The notes beneath the pieces were generated by a model, which did no database searches, was not told the origin of the DNA, and saw only the letters and a list, made by a program, of their open reading frames with translations. A stretch of DNA of 36,313 nt. It comes from Bacteroidales bacterium. Lineage in GTDB: Bacteria > Bacteroidota > Bacteroidia > Bacteroidales > UBA932. Made by a program: the position numbers and the translations under genes. Where the stretch lies: assembly GCA_017627955.1 (NCBI GenBank), contig JAGAFU010000056.1, forward strand, positions 1 to 36,313, written 5' to 3'. Positions 1 through 9,054 of this stretch are shown in pieces; the first letter of the stretch is position 1, and each line of letters starts with the position of its first letter.

Positions 1-1050
1 AACAAGAACGTCGTATGGAGCTCCTCTGACGAGGCTGTCGCCACTGTCACACAGACAGGAAGGGTAGAGGCGATCGCTCCTGGAACAGCCACGATCACAG
101 CCACCGCAGCCGACGGCAGCGGAATATCCGCGTCCTGCGAAATCACGGTAGAGGAAAAGGAGGTTAGCACCACTGTCAAGGTCAAGCAAATCAATATTAT
201 TACTCCGGATAACAAAACAATGTATTGGGGGTATATAGAATGGGACAAATTGACTTACCAGCTTAAGGCGGAAGTTCTGCCAGCCAACGCCACCAATAAA
301 AACGTCACATGGAAGAGCAGCGACACCAAGGTCATCACAGTCAACAGCGACGGCTTGGTAACCTTTGTCGGAGAAGGGTCAGCCACCGTCACCGCAACCG
401 CGGCGGACAAGAGCGGTGTGAGTTCCACAATGTTGTTTTCACTGAATGAGAGGAAAACCGACAAGATTACCCTCTCAAGCAGCACCGGTGTCTTCACAGT
501 CCTCCCCAACCGTACGATCAAGATCACAGCCGAACTGACAGGCAACAAAAAGCCCGTCACTAATAACAAGGTGACATGGAGCGTCCCCAATAACTCCGTG
601 TTTAAAATCATATCTTCGGATGACACTTCCTGTACAATCCAGGGAGTCGCGGCGGGTACGCAGACCTTGACGGTAACAGCCAGGGATCTCAGTGGGAACA
701 TAGTTTGCACCGCGACTCAAAAGATTGAGACCTCTTCGACAAAGAACCCCATCACTTCTATCAGCTGGAAACCGGACCAATATGGTAATTACCTGAGAGA
801 CGTACTAATCAATGCCGGACTGGAAATTGACGTTTATGTCAACGTCTCTCCCTCAAATGCCGATTTCTCGAAACTGCTATGGGTCATCGACGACGAAAGC
901 ATCGCGACTGTGTCCTATCCTACCCCCAGTGATAAACGCCATGCCGTGATCAAAACCAAGAAAAAAGGGTCCACAAAGGTCCAAGTCATTGCAACGGATG
1001 GTAGCGGTGTGAGTACCAACAAAACATTGTTATCTGTCGTTGACATATAA
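1..1050 (+). CDS. Ig-like (Big_2) repeat surface protein, 5' end cut by the window
   Basis: The reading frame is open from base 1 to a TAA at 1048-1050, giving 349 residues with no start, so the gene begins outside the window. It consists of four bacterial Ig-like (Big_2 type) modules. Each ends in a related strand motif such as TATITATAADGSGIS, ATVTATAADKSGVS, TLTVTARDLSGNI or KVQVIATDGSGVS, and two contain a VxWxSSD-type strand. Such modules form extracellular stalks of adhesins, glycan-binding proteins or secreted enzymes. No catalytic domain, sorting tail or membrane segment is present in the visible part, so the exact role is unknown. The last module is the most divergent. The gene is convergent with the fumarase gene. 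Confidence is high for the domain type and low for function. Confidence 0.85.
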   Translation, partial: NKNVVWSSSDEAVATVTQTGRVEAIAPGTATITATAADGSGISASCEITVEEKEVSTTVKVKQINIITPDNKTMYWGYIEWDKLTYQLKAEVLPANATNKNVTWKSSDTKVITVNSDGLVTFVGEGSATVTATAADKSGVSSTMLFSLNERKTDKITLSSSTGVFTVLPNRTIKITAELTGNKKPVTNNKVTWSVPNNSVFKIISSDDTSCTIQGVAAGTQTLTVTARDLSGNIVCTATQKIETSSTKNPITSISWKPDQYGNYLRDVLINAGLEIDVYVNVSPSNADFSKLLWVIDDESIATVSYPTPSDKRHAVIKTKKKGSTKVQVIATDGSGVSTNKTLLSVVDI

Positions 1051-1071
1051 GCATATAAGTCAATAAACTAA

Positions 1072-1097
1072 AGAGGGTGGCCATGTGGTCACCCTCT
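1072..1097 (-). terminator. Intrinsic terminator downstream of the fumarase gene
   Basis: An 11-bp inverted repeat (AGAGGGTGGCC, loop ATGT, GGTCACCCTCT; one G-T position) lies between two convergent genes. On the minus strand it is followed by TTTAGTTTATT, which fits an intrinsic terminator for the leftward fumarase transcript. The plus-strand side lacks a T-run, so it may stop the Ig-like transcript only weakly. Confidence 0.75.
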
Positions 1098-1121
1098 ACT
1101 GTAAATAGCTTTTCGTTCACA

Positions 1122-2750
1122 CTAAAGTCCGAGCTTCTTGAAGAAGTCGTTGCCTTTATCATCGACGAGGATGAAGGCCGGGAAGTCCTCGACAGTGATC
1201 TTCCAGATCGCCTCCATTCCGAGTTCAGGATATTCAACACACTCGATTGAGCGGATGCTGCTCTGCGAGAGGACAGCGGCGACGCCACCGATGGTGCCGA
1301 GGTAGAATCCGCCATGCTTTTCGCAGGCATCAGTCACAACCTTGGAACGGTTGCCCTTGGCGATCATGACAAGCGAAGCTCCATGGTCCTGGAACTCATC
1401 CACATAGGGATCCATACGGTTGGCAGTCGTGGGACCCATACTGCCGCAAGGATAACCTTCCGGAGTCTTGGCCGGACCCGCGTAAAGGATGGGATGATCC
1501 TTGAAATAGGCGGGCATATCCTCACCAGCGTCCAGACGGGCCTTAAGCTTGGCGTGAGCGATGTCACGGGCGACTATGATGGTACCGTTAAGGTTGACCC
1601 TGGTTCCCACCGGATATTTGGTGAGCTCTGCCCTGACAGAATCGATGCCTTTGTCAAGGTCTATGACGATACCCTTGGGGCCCTCACCGGGACGACGGTA
1701 TTCATCAGGAATAAGCTCTGAAGGGTTGGTGTCCATCTTCTCGATCCAGACACCGTCCGCGTTGATCTTGCTCTTGATGTTACGGTCGGCTGAGCAGCTG
1801 ACTCCCATTCCGATCGGGCAGCTGGCCCCGTGGCGGGGAAGGCGGATGACACGGATGTCATGCGCGAGATATTTGCCGCCGAACTGCGCCCCAAGGCCGA
1901 TCTTCTGGGCCTCGACTAGGAGTTTTTGTTCCAGATCAATGTCACGGAACGCGCGACCTGTCTCGTCTCCTGTCGTAGGGAGAGAATCGTAATACTTAAT
2001 GCTGGCGAGCTTGACTGTCAGCAGGTTCTTCTCGGCTGAAGTGCCACCGATCACGAAAGCGATATGGTACGGAGGGCAGGCCGCGGTACCAAGGGAACGC
2101 ATCTTCTCAACAAGGAAAGGAAGGAGGGTCCCCTCGTTCTGGATCGTGGCCTTCGTCATCGGGTAGAAATATGTCTTGTTGGCTGATCCGCCACCTTTGG
2201 CGACCATGATAAAACGATATTCAGCACCTCTGACCGCCTCGATGTCGATCTGGGCGGGAAGGTTGCACTTTGTGTTGACCTCGTCGTACATATTCAGAGG
2301 GGCGTTCTGGCTGTAACGGAGGTTCTCCTGGGTGTAGGTGTTGAACACACCGAGGCTCAAAGCTTCCTCGTCCTCGAAATCAGTCCAGACTCCCTGGCCC
2401 TTCTCGCCGTGGATGATCGCGGTACCTGTGTCCTGGCAGAACGGAAGGACTCCCTTCACGGAAGTCTCAGCGTTGCGCAGGAACTGCAGCGCGACATACT
2501 TATCATTCTCCGAGGCTTCCGGATCATTCAGTATGGCAGCGACCTGCTCATTGTGGGCCCTGCGAAGCATGAACTGGCAATCGTGGAAACTCTGCTGGGC
2601 GACAAGCGTAAGCGCCTCGGGAGAGACCTCGAGGACAGTCTTGTCTCCAAACTTGACGGTTTTAACTAATTTCTCGGATCCGGGGATCTTGTAGTACTCT
2701 GTCGTGTCCGGTCCCAACTGGAACATCGGAGCGTATTTGAAATCAGGCAT
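1122..2750 (-). CDS. fumA: Fumarate hydratase, class I (iron-sulfur type)
   Basis: This cytoplasmic enzyme interconverts fumarate and malate, in the TCA cycle or in the reductive branch of Bacteroidales fermentation. The product is 542 residues, close to the 548 of E. coli FumA. Candidate [4Fe-4S] ligands are Cys105 ([10 protein letters not shown]), Cys225 ([11 protein letters not shown]), and Cys311 or Cys319 in [18 protein letters not shown]. coli FumA uses Cys105, Cys224 and Cys318. The start was set at the ATG at 2750. An upstream in-frame TTG at 2789 would place the coding region inside the promoter -7 box, and the 2750 start also reproduces the E. coli cysteine numbering. The gene stands alone between the Fic gene and a terminator. 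Confidence 0.95.
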   Translation of the reverse strand: MPDFKYAPMFQLGPDTTEYYKIPGSEKLVKTVKFGDKTVLEVSPEALTLVAQQSFHDCQFMLRRAHNEQVAAILNDPEASENDKYVALQFLRNAETSVKGVLPFCQDTGTAIIHGEKGQGVWTDFEDEEALSLGVFNTYTQENLRYSQNAPLNMYDEVNTKCNLPAQIDIEAVRGAEYRFIMVAKGGGSANKTYFYPMTKATIQNEGTLLPFLVEKMRSLGTAACPPYHIAFVIGGTSAEKNLLTVKLASIKYYDSLPTTGDETGRAFRDIDLEQKLLVEAQKIGLGAQFGGKYLAHDIRVIRLPRHGASCPIGMGVSCSADRNIKSKINADGVWIEKMDTNPSELIPDEYRRPGEGPKGIVIDLDKGIDSVRAELTKYPVGTRVNLNGTIIVARDIAHAKLKARLDAGEDMPAYFKDHPILYAGPAKTPEGYPCGSMGPTTANRMDPYVDEFQDHGASLVMIAKGNRSKVVTDACEKHGGFYLGTIGGVAAVLSQSSIRSIECVEYPELGMEAIWKITVEDFPAFILVDDKGNDFFKKLGL

Positions 2751-2776
2751 CTTTGATACAGTTTGTTTTGAATCTA

Positions 2777-2808
2777 TAAATATATTCAATCATTCAGACC
2801 TCTGCAAA
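2777..2808 (-). promoter_or_regulatory. Promoter of the fumarase gene
   Basis: Read on the minus strand, TTTG (2805-2808) is followed after 20 bp by TATATTTA (2777-2784). This matches the Bacteroidota consensus TTTG-N19-21-TAnnTTTG at all but the last base. Transcription would begin near 2771, leaving a leader of about 20 nt before the ATG at 2750. Confidence 0.7.
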
Positions 2809-2828
2809 TCAATTATTCGGCAGCCTTG

Positions 2829-3938
2829 TCAATCTGTCAGTATAGCCATCAAATCCGTATTGAACCAAATGTATTCCTTACCTATTTTTTCCTTGGCAAG
2901 CATTCCAAGAGTTTCCAATTGGGACAGATACTTTTTGGCCGTATTGATGCTTTTGACTTTTTCTGACAGCAGGTTCTTAGGACGGATGTAGGGTTGTTCA
3001 AAAAACTTGGGAATATTCATCTTATCTACTGGGAACTTGTTGTCAAGCATAAACGCCCTGGTCTTTTCCATAAGAGCCTTAATCCGCATAATCTTGTCGA
3101 TGGTGTATTCCACCGTTTGAGAAACTGCTTCAAGCATATACAGAATCCACGGTTTCCACATTAGCGTCCCTGTAATCCCACCGAGTTTCTGATAATACTC
3201 ATCCTTGTTCTGGAGAATGTATGAACTGAGGTAAAGAATGGGTAAATCCAACAGCTGTTTTTGTATCAGGTACAAAATACAAAGTATTCTTCCAGTCCTT
3301 CCATTGCCGTCGCGGAAGGGATGGATGGCTTCGAACTGATAGTGGGCCATTGCCATTTTCAAGAGAGGGTCTATAGGATACTTGATATCATCATTCAGAA
3401 ATTCCAGCAGGTCCGCCATCAGCTTTTCCACTACTCCTTTTCCACGTGGTGGAGTGTAAACAGTTTCGGCGACCAGGGAGCCCCAGCCTCTTTTTTTGAT
3501 TACCACTTCCGCCTGGTATGGGCGGATGCCATCACGAGTCTGTTTAACCGCCCTGTACACATCGATTATTGTACCCAGTGTCATTGTATTGTCAGATGCG
3601 ACCCTGTTGAATCCTTCCCAAAGAGCTTCACGATAATGAAGAATCTCTTTAGCCGGACCCTCCAGAAAACTATCCTCCTGAAAAGACAGGGATCTGTAGA
3701 GTTCGTCATCCGTCGTGAATATGTTCTCGATGGCACTACTGGCCTTTGCCTCACGCAAAGCAATGGTGTTTACGAATATGGACTGGTTTGGGAGCGTTGA
3801 CGCCAGTCCTTTCAATTCGGCCAGAAGCCGACTTGCTATCATCAGTTTATTCAGCACATCTTCGTCACGGTACAATTCCGTTGCAGGTGGCAAAGGCGGC
3901 AAGTTATTGTATGGGATATTACGATCGTAGGCTTCCAT
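2829..3938 (-). CDS. Fic-domain AMP-transferase (class II) with C-terminal winged helix
   Basis: Fic enzymes transfer AMP from ATP to hydroxyl groups of target proteins. The 369-residue product has a Fic_N-type N-terminal region containing the inhibitory-helix motif SSAIEN (S-x-x-x-E-N). This places it in class II, where the inhibitory helix lies N-terminal to the core within the same protein. The catalytic loop HPFRDGNGRTGR is complete, including the His and the Mg-binding Asp. The last 60 or so residues look like a winged helix-turn-helix (region NTAKKYLSQLETLGML), as in many chromosomal Fic proteins. There is no adjacent antitoxin gene. The promoter carries repeated TGACAG palindromes, suggesting regulation, perhaps by its own DNA-binding domain (inference). 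The target protein is unknown. Confidence 0.92.
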   Translation of the reverse strand: MEAYDRNIPYNNLPPLPPATELYRDEDVLNKLMIASRLLAELKGLASTLPNQSIFVNTIALREAKASSAIENIFTTDDELYRSLSFQEDSFLEGPAKEILHYREALWEGFNRVASDNTMTLGTIIDVYRAVKQTRDGIRPYQAEVVIKKRGWGSLVAETVYTPPRGKGVVEKLMADLLEFLNDDIKYPIDPLLKMAMAHYQFEAIHPFRDGNGRTGRILCILYLIQKQLLDLPILYLSSYILQNKDEYYQKLGGITGTLMWKPWILYMLEAVSQTVEYTIDKIMRIKALMEKTRAFMLDNKFPVDKMNIPKFFEQPYIRPKNLLSEKVKSINTAKKYLSQLETLGMLAKEKIGKEYIWFNTDLMAILTD

Positions 3939-3939
3939 C

Positions 3940-4005
3940 TTTTGACAGTTTTCCTTTCAACTGTCAAAAATAGTAAAAATTTGACAGAAATAAAAAAATC
4001 TGTCA
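3940..4005 (-). promoter_or_regulatory. Paired TGACAG inverted repeats at the Fic promoter
   Basis: Two inverted pairs of TGACAG/CTGTCA lie in tandem: 3943-3948 with 3961-3966, and 3982-3987 with 4000-4005. Both pairs have the same 18-bp start-to-start spacing, and their starts are 39 bp apart. The first pair extends to a perfect 11-bp inverted repeat (3940-3950, 3959-3969) ending one base before the ATG. It overlaps a minus-strand -7 box TATTTTTG (3965-3972). A half site TGTCA lies at 4011-4015. This is best read as an operator array. The second pair, followed on the minus strand by AATTTTT, could alternatively serve as a weak terminator for prfB. Confidence 0.6.
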
Positions 4006-4023
4006 TAAAGTGTCATGTAATTA

Positions 4024-5196
4024 TTATTCAATGTCTTCCATGGGCTCAACAGCTCCCCCAGCCCCTTCCTGCATGAGGTAGCGGCGCATGAACTCGCCAA
4101 GGTCGCCATCAAGGACTCCTTGCGTGTCAGCCGTCTTATAGCCGGTCCTTAGGTCATTGACCATCTTGTACGGATGGAGAACGTAGGAACGGATCTGGGA
4201 ACCCCACTCAATCCTCTTTTTCTGGCCTTCGATCTTGTCTTTCTCTTCCTGACGCTTCTTCATCGCGATATCATACAGCCTTGAACGAAGCAGCAACAAG
4301 GCTTTCGCCCTGTTCTTCGGCTGATCCCGGGTCTCGGTGTTCTCGATGAGGATTTCCTCCTCCTTGCCGGTGTCGGGATCCTGATAGAGATACCGCAGGC
4401 GCACTCCCGACTCAACCTTGTTGACATTCTGTCCGCCATGTCCTCCTGCCCTGAAAGTGTCCCAGGAAAGCCTTGAGGGATCGACATTTACCTCGATCGT
4501 GTCATCCACAAGAGGATATACGAAAACTGACGAGAATGTCGTCTGGCGCTTTCCCTGGGCGTTGAAGGGCGATATTCTCACAAGCCTGTGGACACCATTC
4601 TCCGCCTTCAGATAGCCGTAGGCATATTCCCCGTCAAACTCAATAGTCACGGACTTCACTCCGGCCTCATCGCCGTCCTGAATGTCTGTTATCGCCGTCT
4701 TGTAACCGTTGCGTTCGCCCCAACGGAGATACATCCTCATCAGCATCGAGCTCCAGTCATTGGCCTCAGTACCGCCGGCTCCGGAATTGATCGTCAGCAC
4801 GGCCCCGAGATTGTCGCCCTCAGAGCCAAGCATATTCCTCATCTCCAAGGCCTCTATGTCTTTCAAGGCCAGAGCGTAAGCCTGGTCAAGTTCCTCTGTC
4901 TCAGGAGTTGAGTCACTCTCTTCGGAAGCGCTGTCAAGGCTTTCCTTGGCGAACTCATAGAGGACATCCACATCCTCGGTCTCGGAAAAAGCCTTTTCGT
5001 AGGCGGTGACCCAGGACTTGATCCCGTTGAGATTCTTCATGAAAGCCTCCGCACCCTTGGGATCGTTCCAGAAATCGGGAGACTCGGTCTTTTTCTGGAG
5101 AATGGCGATCTGCCCCTTTTTCCCAGGGATGTCAAGACAGGAGTCCAGAGTCTCCAGACGCTTTCGAAGGAGTTCTATCTGTTCTCTTGATGTCAT
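4024..5196 (-). CDS. prfB: Peptide chain release factor 2 (RF2)
   Basis: RF2 recognises UGA and UAA stop codons and triggers peptidyl-tRNA hydrolysis. The 390-residue product has the RF2-specific codon-recognition tripeptide SPF (RISPFNAQGKRQT) and the hydrolysis motif GGHGGQNVNKVES with GGQ. Most bacterial prfB genes contain a +1 programmed frameshift near codon 25. Here the equivalent place reads CTT GAC (5136-5131, Leu21-Asp22) in one continuous frame, so the extra T of CTT-TGA-C is absent and no frameshift is needed. The start ATG overlaps the stop of the upstream S41 protease gene by one base (TAATG), indicating coupled translation. C-terminal residues are acidic, ending in MEDIE. Confidence 0.96.
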   Translation of the reverse strand: MTSREQIELLRKRLETLDSCLDIPGKKGQIAILQKKTESPDFWNDPKGAEAFMKNLNGIKSWVTAYEKAFSETEDVDVLYEFAKESLDSASEESDSTPETEELDQAYALALKDIEALEMRNMLGSEGDNLGAVLTINSGAGGTEANDWSSMLMRMYLRWGERNGYKTAITDIQDGDEAGVKSVTIEFDGEYAYGYLKAENGVHRLVRISPFNAQGKRQTTFSSVFVYPLVDDTIEVNVDPSRLSWDTFRAGGHGGQNVNKVESGVRLRYLYQDPDTGKEEEILIENTETRDQPKNRAKALLLLRSRLYDIAMKKRQEEKDKIEGQKKRIEWGSQIRSYVLHPYKMVNDLRTGYKTADTQGVLDGDLGEFMRRYLMQEGAGGAVEPMEDIE

Positions 5197-6713
5197 TATC
5201 GAAGGGGAATGTCTGGAATATCAGTCTTGATCAGCATCCCGCGAGGCGCGCCATGCTCAAGTCTCACCGTCTCCAAGCCGCTTCTACGGCCTTCAATGGG
5301 AGCCTTGGTGTACACCTTACCGGCAGCGGAAAGAGCCGCCCTCAACATGGTCTCGTTCTCATCCCCGAACTGGAATCCATCCAAAGCGTTGTCCTGGACC
5401 TCGATGTCGACAGGAATGCCGTCTGGCATAGCGCGATTGTTTCCATACTTATCGGCGAACTTGCTGACCATCACATAGATGCCCCAATTGCCAATTTTGG
5501 ATATGTCCACATTCGTGCTATTGGAGAACACATTCTTTGGCGAAAGCATGTAACCGGCGCAATACTTCCCGTAGGTCTGCTGCCCGATAACGGTAATGTC
5601 CACATAAGGCGTCAGGCCCACGATAAGGCCTTCCGAAGCCGAGGCGGAACTGCTGGTCACAATGCAATATATTTTCTTCAGGTCCAGGTTGGCATCTGAG
5701 ATATCCTCACTGATATCGTAATTCTCGTTCTTGTATTCAAACTTGGTATCGAAATAGGTGTTGAAGTCTTCTGATTCCTTCCACGCTTCTGTCAATATCG
5801 AGTTGTAGACTTCCGTCTGGAATATGTCTTTAGCGGCGACATTGGCATACGGGGCGATGAGCGAGGCGAGCTCGCACTCGGTAGTCACGAATCCTCCCCC
5901 GTTGTAACGAAGGTCGAGGATGAGCTCCTGGACTCCTTTCTCCTTGAATTTGCGGAAAATACCAGGAAGAGTCCCAAGCGTATTCAGGTCAAAGGAATTA
6001 TAGACAAGGTAGCCTACCGTCTTGCCGCCGACATCATAAGTCGTGTCAACAAGGACCGGATCCTCCCAAATGTCCTCGGCGGAAAGAGTGACATCATATT
6101 CCACGGCTCCAAGATAACCGTCTGCAGTGAGATGGGCCACTCCAAGGGTAATCTTCTCAGAGTTGTACACGTTGTTGATGTTGGAAGAGGTTATCTCACT
6201 CCCGTCAATGGTCATGATAAGGTCTCCCCTCTTGAGTTTGCCCTTGTCGGCCGGTCCCCCCTTGACGACATAATCCACGATCAGGAAGTACACTCCCTCC
6301 TTGTTCGAGATCCTTCCTGCCTCAAGGCTATAACCATAGGATAGTCCCAAACCTTCCACGGAGCTTGTCATGGCCTTCATGTCATCTGTCAACAGGGTCC
6401 AATGGTCAACCTCCTTGCCGTTGGCGTGATAACGGATGTCGTGGACAACCGTCTTCGGATCAAGACAAGTCTCTGGATCAAGTTTCTCAAGATCGTTGTA
6501 TATCTCCTGATTCCAGAGATAATAAGTGTAGAGGGTGTTCAGGGCGAAATTGCTCGCTTGCTGGATCTCCTTTGAGGGTTTGGTCGATACAGGTGTGGGA
6601 GTATCGGGGCTATCGGTGTTTCCATTCGTGACCGGATCGTCTTTGTCTCCACAAGCTACCACGGAGGAAACGGAAACTGCCGCTATGACTAAAAAACGAA
6701 AAATATTTCTCAT
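5196..6713 (-). CDS. S41-family (C-terminal processing) peptidase, lipoprotein with PDZ domain
   Basis: This is a serine peptidase of the tail-specific protease type. The 505-residue product starts with a lipoprotein signal peptide; cleavage would leave Cys21 (SSVVAC), followed by an acidic/Thr/Pro-rich linker. A PDZ domain lies around residues 120-200 (GGPADKGKLKRGDLIMTIDG). The S41 core contains LILDLRYNGGG and the catalytic motif SSSASASE. Ser358 and Lys383 (QTYGKY) are 25 residues apart, the same spacing as the Ser-Lys dyad of E. coli Prc, so the enzyme looks active. It is probably anchored in the outer membrane or on the cell surface. It is first in a two-gene unit with prfB, which it overlaps by one base. 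The substrate is unknown. Confidence 0.92.
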   Translation of the reverse strand: MRNIFRFLVIAAVSVSSVVACGDKDDPVTNGNTDSPDTPTPVSTKPSKEIQQASNFALNTLYTYYLWNQEIYNDLEKLDPETCLDPKTVVHDIRYHANGKEVDHWTLLTDDMKAMTSSVEGLGLSYGYSLEAGRISNKEGVYFLIVDYVVKGGPADKGKLKRGDLIMTIDGSEITSSNINNVYNSEKITLGVAHLTADGYLGAVEYDVTLSAEDIWEDPVLVDTTYDVGGKTVGYLVYNSFDLNTLGTLPGIFRKFKEKGVQELILDLRYNGGGFVTTECELASLIAPYANVAAKDIFQTEVYNSILTEAWKESEDFNTYFDTKFEYKNENYDISEDISDANLDLKKIYCIVTSSSASASEGLIVGLTPYVDITVIGQQTYGKYCAGYMLSPKNVFSNSTNVDISKIGNWGIYVMVSKFADKYGNNRAMPDGIPVDIEVQDNALDGFQFGDENETMLRAALSAAGKVYTKAPIEGRRSGLETVRLEHGAPRGMLIKTDIPDIPLR

Positions 6714-6749
6714 GACTTCTGTTTCTGGACGATTATATCAAACAATATG

Positions 6750-6757
6750 CAAAAATA
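6750..6757 (-). promoter_or_regulatory. Putative -7 box for the S41 peptidase-prfB unit
   Basis: The minus strand reads TATTTTTG here, an exact TAnnTTTG match, 36 bp upstream of the S41 start codon in the short divergent intergenic region. No clear TTTG -33 box is visible at the right distance. Confidence 0.45.
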
Positions 6758-6779
6758 ACATTTTATCCGGGAATATGAG

Positions 6780-6787
6780 TATATTTG
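6780..6787 (+). promoter_or_regulatory. -7 box of murI; transcript probably leaderless
   Basis: TATATTTG matches TAnnTTTG exactly and ends four bases before the murI ATG at 6792. As Bacteroidota transcripts start a few bases after this box, the mRNA would begin at or next to the start codon. No consensus TTTG is seen 19-21 bp upstream. Confidence 0.55.
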
Positions 6788-6791
6788 TAAT

Positions 6792-7565
6792 ATGATCGGC
6801 ATATTCGACTCCGGATCTGGCGGCCTCTCGGTTCTGCGGGAAATCATCAGGATTCTCCCGAAGGAGAGGTACATCTACTACGCCGACAACGCCTTCTGCC
6901 CTTACGGGGAGAAAACCCCGGGCTTTATCCAGGACAGGGGAAGGGCAATAACTGATTTTCTTCTCGGCGAGGGAACTGACATAATCGTGGTGGCGTGCAA
7001 CACAGCCACCGCGGCGGCGATTTCCACTCTCCGGGCGGAATACCAGGTGAAGTTCATCGGGATGGAGCCCGCTGTGAAACCAGCTGCCTTGAGCTCGGAA
7101 TCCGGAGTGATCGGAGTACTTGCGACATCAGGAACCCTCAAAGGATCGAAATACCTCAACACCAAAGGCTTATACGAAGACGACGTCATAATCGAGGAAC
7201 ACGTCGGGAAAGGCTTTGTGGAGCTGGTTGAAAGCGGAGTCCTGGACGGACCGATCGCTGAGGCGACCGTCAGGGAGAGTCTCCAGCCCCTTCTCGACAA
7301 AGGGGCCGACAGGATTGTCCTCGGTTGCACACACTACCCTTTCCTGAGGGATGTGATACAGCGTATCGCCGGTCCGGATGTCCAGGTTATTGACCCGGCC
7401 CCGGCGGTCGCGAGGCATCTGCTGGATGTCATGAGAACTGAAGGCCTGGTCCGCGAGGACGGAGGCCCTTCCCTGCCCGACGTGAGGCTTGTCGCCTCCG
7501 GCGATCCCACTCCTTCCAGAATGCTGCTCGACAAGATAATCAAGAACGAAATAATACATGCTTAA
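6792..7565 (+). CDS. murI: Glutamate racemase
   Basis: The enzyme converts L-glutamate to D-glutamate for peptidoglycan, using two catalytic cysteines without a cofactor. The 257-residue product has the N-terminal motif GIFDSGSGGLSVL and both catalytic cysteines: Cys69 in VVACNTAT and Cys179 in LGCTHYPF. Length is typical for the family. The start codon follows directly on a -7 promoter box, supporting this ATG. The last eight bases overlap the start of pncB (ATGCTTAA shared), so the two genes are co-transcribed and probably translationally coupled, although their pathways (cell wall and NAD salvage) differ. Confidence 0.96.
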   Translation: MIGIFDSGSGGLSVLREIIRILPKERYIYYADNAFCPYGEKTPGFIQDRGRAITDFLLGEGTDIIVVACNTATAAAISTLRAEYQVKFIGMEPAVKPAALSSESGVIGVLATSGTLKGSKYLNTKGLYEDDVIIEEHVGKGFVELVESGVLDGPIAEATVRESLQPLLDKGADRIVLGCTHYPFLRDVIQRIAGPDVQVIDPAPAVARHLLDVMRTEGLVREDGGPSLPDVRLVASGDPTPSRMLLDKIIKNEIIHA

Positions 7566-9045
7566 CTATTCCTATTGCTCGGACAAGTACCAGTACACGA
7601 TGGGAAAGTCCTTCTTCGAAACTGGCCGCAAGGATGAGATGGCCGTGTTCAACATGTTTTACCGCAAGGCCCCGGAGAACAACAACTGGGCGGTCTGCAG
7701 CGGCACCCACGAGGTGATCGAGTGCATCCTCAACCTCGGCAAGGCCGAGCCGGACTTCTTCGAGAGATTCCTCCCGGGAGACGAGTACGCCGAATTCCGG
7801 AAGTACCTTGCAACCATGAGGTTCACCGGCAATGTCTGGGCTCTCCGCGAGGGCGAGATCGTGTTCCCCAACCAGCCGATCATCACAGTTGAGGCCCCTC
7901 TCATCGAAGCCCAGGTTCTGGAAACCCCTATTCTCTGCATCATGAACCACCAGATGGCCGTAGCGACTAAGGCATCCAGAGTCTGCCGGGCGACGGATCG
8001 TCCGGTCAGCGAGTTCGGCTCCAGAAGGGCCCACGGCCCCTGGGCCGCGACCTATGGAGCTAAAGCGGCCATCATCGCCGGGTGCGCCAGTACCTCGAAC
8101 ATCCTGACCGGAGTCATGAACTCGGTTCCCTCGACCGGGACCATGGCCCACAGTTTTGTCACCTCGTACGGAAGCAGCGTCGAGGGGGAGCACAGGGCCT
8201 TTGTCGACTACTGCAATACCCACAAGGGGGAAAACCTCATTCTCCTGATCGACACTTATGACACCCTCAAATGCGGGGTCCTCAATGCCATAAGGTCATT
8301 CAGGGAGTGCGGGATCGACGACAATTACGCTCCCGGCTACGGCATCCGCCTGGACAGCGGAGACCTCGCCTACCTGTCGCAGAAGGTCCGGAAAATACTC
8401 GACGAGCACGGAATGAAAAAATGCAAGATATTCGCCACCAATTCTTTGGACGAATACCTGATCACCGACTTGGAGCGTCAGGGTGCCTGCATAGACTCTT
8501 ACGGCGTGGGTGACGCGATCGCGACCAGCAAGGCGGCCCCATGCTTCGGAAATGTCTACAAGCTGGTCCAGATCGGAGGAGAGCCGGTACTGAAGCGCTC
8601 CGAGGATACCATCAAATTGATCAATCCCGGTTTCCAGATCACCTATAGGATCATGAAAAACGATCCGGACCATGGCGAGTTGAACGAAGCCGACGTGACT
8701 TGCCTCAGGGGAGACTCGATCGCGAAAAAGATCGAGGCCGGAGAAGAGTTCACGATCTTCGCCGAGGACGACCGGTTCAAGCACAAGACTTTCGAAGCCG
8801 GGTCGTACACTTGGAGGGCTCTCCAGCTCCAGATAATCAAAGACGGGAAGGACTGCTCGGAAAAGCATTCCCTGGAAGAAAAGCGCGCTTTCTACAGGGA
8901 CACGCTGAACCACTTCAGCCCGTCAGAGAGGCGTCTTATCAACCCTCACTACTACAAGGTCGACATCTCCGAAGACCTCTACAACAAGAAAATCTCGATG
9001 CTCGAGTCCCTCAACAAGGAGATCGCCGCCTTCAAGATCGACTGA
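7558..9045 (+). CDS. pncB: Nicotinate phosphoribosyltransferase
   Basis: The enzyme joins nicotinate and PRPP to make nicotinate mononucleotide, the entry step of NAD salvage (Preiss-Handler route). The 495-residue product contains the conserved EFGSRRAHG motif, a His in GTMAHSFVTSYG corresponding to the phosphorylated histidine of the family, and GIRLDSGDLAYLS of the phosphate-binding barrel. The N-terminus YSYCSDKYQYTMG is typical of the family. It overlaps murI by eight bases. Transcription ends in a long palindromic element shared with the convergent msrA gene. Its substrate PRPP is made by the prs product encoded about 3.3 kb away, though the two are not in one operon. Confidence 0.94.
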   Translation: MLNYSYCSDKYQYTMGKSFFETGRKDEMAVFNMFYRKAPENNNWAVCSGTHEVIECILNLGKAEPDFFERFLPGDEYAEFRKYLATMRFTGNVWALREGEIVFPNQPIITVEAPLIEAQVLETPILCIMNHQMAVATKASRVCRATDRPVSEFGSRRAHGPWAATYGAKAAIIAGCASTSNILTGVMNSVPSTGTMAHSFVTSYGSSVEGEHRAFVDYCNTHKGENLILLIDTYDTLKCGVLNAIRSFRECGIDDNYAPGYGIRLDSGDLAYLSQKVRKILDEHGMKKCKIFATNSLDEYLITDLERQGACIDSYGVGDAIATSKAAPCFGNVYKLVQIGGEPVLKRSEDTIKLINPGFQITYRIMKNDPDHGELNEADVTCLRGDSIAKKIEAGEEFTIFAEDDRFKHKTFEAGSYTWRALQLQIIKDGKDCSEKHSLEEKRAFYRDTLNHFSPSERRLINPHYYKVDISEDLYNKKISMLESLNKEIAAFKID

Positions 9046-9054
9046 TTGTCCTTC

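Noticed and set aside
2829-3938. Fic-based toxin-antitoxin module
   Set aside because: The inhibitory motif is inside the Fic protein itself (class II) and no small antitoxin gene is adjacent.
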